A DNA stretch of 7,357 nt from Gemmatimonadota bacterium (GTDB taxonomy: Bacteria; Gemmatimonadota; Gemmatimonadetes; Longimicrobiales; Gaopeijiaceae): the NCBI GenBank assembly GCA_003567615.1, contig PWZC01000144.1, positions 1 through 7,357 on the forward strand. Direction: 5' to 3'. A model generated the notes under the pieces. It ran no database searches, was not told the DNA's origin, and saw only the letters and a program-made list of their open reading frames with translations. The position numbers and the translations under genes are program-made. Numbering within the stretch: the first letter of the stretch is position 1; each line of letters opens with the position of its first letter. Shown here in pieces: positions 6,390-7,357 of the stretch.

Positions 6390-7357
6390 CGGTTGGCTGC
6401 CTCCAGCCCCTCCACCGGCGCATCCATGTTCCGGGGCTCAAGGGGAAGCTGGAGACGATGGATGCCCCCCTTCCGCGAGTCCAACGTGACGGTCACCTCC
6501 GAGCCGGCGGTCCCCTCCACAGTCCACTCGCCGTAGTAGTAGGATTCGAAGCTCCCGCCGCGGGTGCCGCGCATGAACTCGAATTCGCGGGGACCGGAGT
6601 CGGTGGCCGAGGTTCCTTCCCCCGGCTCCAGATGGAGGCGATCGGGCCGGGCCACGCCGATGATCCGGGCCTGCTGCATGGAGGAGTCGAGCCACCCTTC
6701 GTTGGTGGCGCGGACCCGTACGCGCCAGAGATTCGGGCCTGCCGCGGTGACTTCCACCCCCCGGATCCGGGCCCGGGGGAGCTTGAGCGCCCGGAGCACG
6801 GCAAAGCGGGCCTCGCTCACCGCCGCTTCCTCCAGGAACGGCCCTGGAGGCGAGTTGCGAAGCCAGTAGCGGGTCCATCCCCCGATCTCCACGTTCCCCA
6901 GCGTGGGGTGGTCGAAGGGGGCCCAATCCACGAACCCCTGACCGGCCAGGCGGGGGTCGTCCTGGTTCCGGTCCAGCCATTCCAGGATCCGGAGCTGGAC
7001 ATCGGGCCGGTTGTATCGTCCCGGGATGGCGAAGAGGGGCTCGTCGCGGGGGGTGTCTCCCCAGTCGATCTCGTTCACGAACGGCTCCATGGTCCAGAGC
7101 TCGGTGGTGTTGGCGAAGGCTCCGAAGTGGGCGTAGGCCCAATCGATGAAGACCCCTCGGCGCGCGCCCGGCTGCTCATCCGGATCGAGTCCGGGCTGGA
7201 TGGTGGTGAACTGGTGGTAGACCGACGCCTGGGGGTGGCCGGTGATAGGAAAGGCCTTGGCCAGGACGGCCTGGTAGTCCTGAAGGTCCTGCTGGGGTAT
7301 GTCCGAGTCCGGGCGAGCGGCGTAGGGGCGGAGGTGCACGCCGCTGGTGGTGTGATA
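6386..7357 (-). CDS. M14-family zinc carboxypeptidase, C-terminal part only
   Basis: The frame is open from the right edge to the stop at 6386, giving 323 residues; the N-terminus lies outside the window. The first residues, YHTTSGVHLRPYA, match the third zinc-ligand segment of M14 carboxypeptidases (the histidine of the HSYSQ motif in carboxypeptidase A), so H2 of the fragment is a likely zinc ligand. VYHQF around Y47 matches the mobile substrate tyrosine region, and FIDWAYAHFGAFANTTELW (70-88) places the catalytic glutamate at E86. The first ligand motif (HxxE) is presumably in the missing part. Residues from about 170 to 310 look like an additional beta-rich C-terminal domain of unknown role. 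The GTG at 7339 is an internal valine, not the start. Secretion is usual for this type but cannot be seen here. The stop overlaps the next gene by 4 bases. Confidence 0.85.
   Translation of the reverse strand, partial: YHTTSGVHLRPYAARPDSDIPQQDLQDYQAVLAKAFPITGHPQASVYHQFTTIQPGLDPDEQPGARRGVFIDWAYAHFGAFANTTELWTMEPFVNEIDWGDTPRDEPLFAIPGRYNRPDVQLRILEWLDRNQDDPRLAGQGFVDWAPFDHPTLGNVEIGGWTRYWLRNSPPGPFLEEAAVSEARFAVLRALKLPRARIRGVEVTAAGPNLWRVRVRATNEGWLDSSMQQARIIGVARPDRLHLEPGEGTSATDSGPREFEFMRGTRGGSFESYYYGEWTVEGTAGSEVTVTLDSRKGGIHRLQLPLEPRNMDAPVEGLEAANR

Noticed and set aside
7337..7339. GTG as the start of the carboxypeptidase gene
   Set aside because: The frame continues upstream to the window edge through the zinc-ligand motif YHTTSG, so this GTG is an internal valine.

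Overview
This is a high-GC window with every supportable gene on the minus strand, so it reads from right to left. The TonB-dependent outer-membrane receptor points to a Gram-negative cell envelope. The GC-rich code, GTG starts, a large M14-type carboxypeptidase, a type-2 TrpB and a DUF1015 protein together would fit Gemmatimonadota or a similar soil or marine lineage. That placement is a weak inference; nothing in the sequence proves it.

Right block (7357 to 5250): the C-terminal 323 residues of an M14-family zinc carboxypeptidase whose N-terminus lies beyond the right edge. It overlaps by 4 bases (GTGA) a saccharopine-dehydrogenase-like NAD(P)-binding oxidoreductase. The two look translationally coupled.

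Middle block (5249 to 2838): a 426-base leader followed by a 661-residue BtuB-like TonB-dependent receptor. The leader holds a clear cobalamin (B12) riboswitch aptamer at about 5149-4973, closed by a long P1 stem and carrying a near-consensus B12 box. Between the aptamer and the start codon are further inverted repeats. One pairs with the Shine-Dalgarno sequence, and a competing stem of 13 base pairs overlaps it. This fits riboswitch control at translation initiation: when B12 is plentiful, receptor synthesis is shut down. A strong hairpin lies just after the receptor stop codon.

Left block (2615 to 1): a stand-alone type-2 tryptophan synthase beta chain (TrpB2), which overlaps by 4 bases (GTGA) a nearly complete DUF1015-family protein running off the left edge. 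DUF1015 proteins are sometimes annotated as ParB/SpoOJ-like, and the conserved ADGNHR motif resembles the DGxxR motif of ParB-fold serine kinases. A joint role of this pair in serine or indole metabolism is therefore an attractive but untested idea.

No RNA genes other than the riboswitch, no mobile elements, no CRISPR and no plus-strand genes could be supported.
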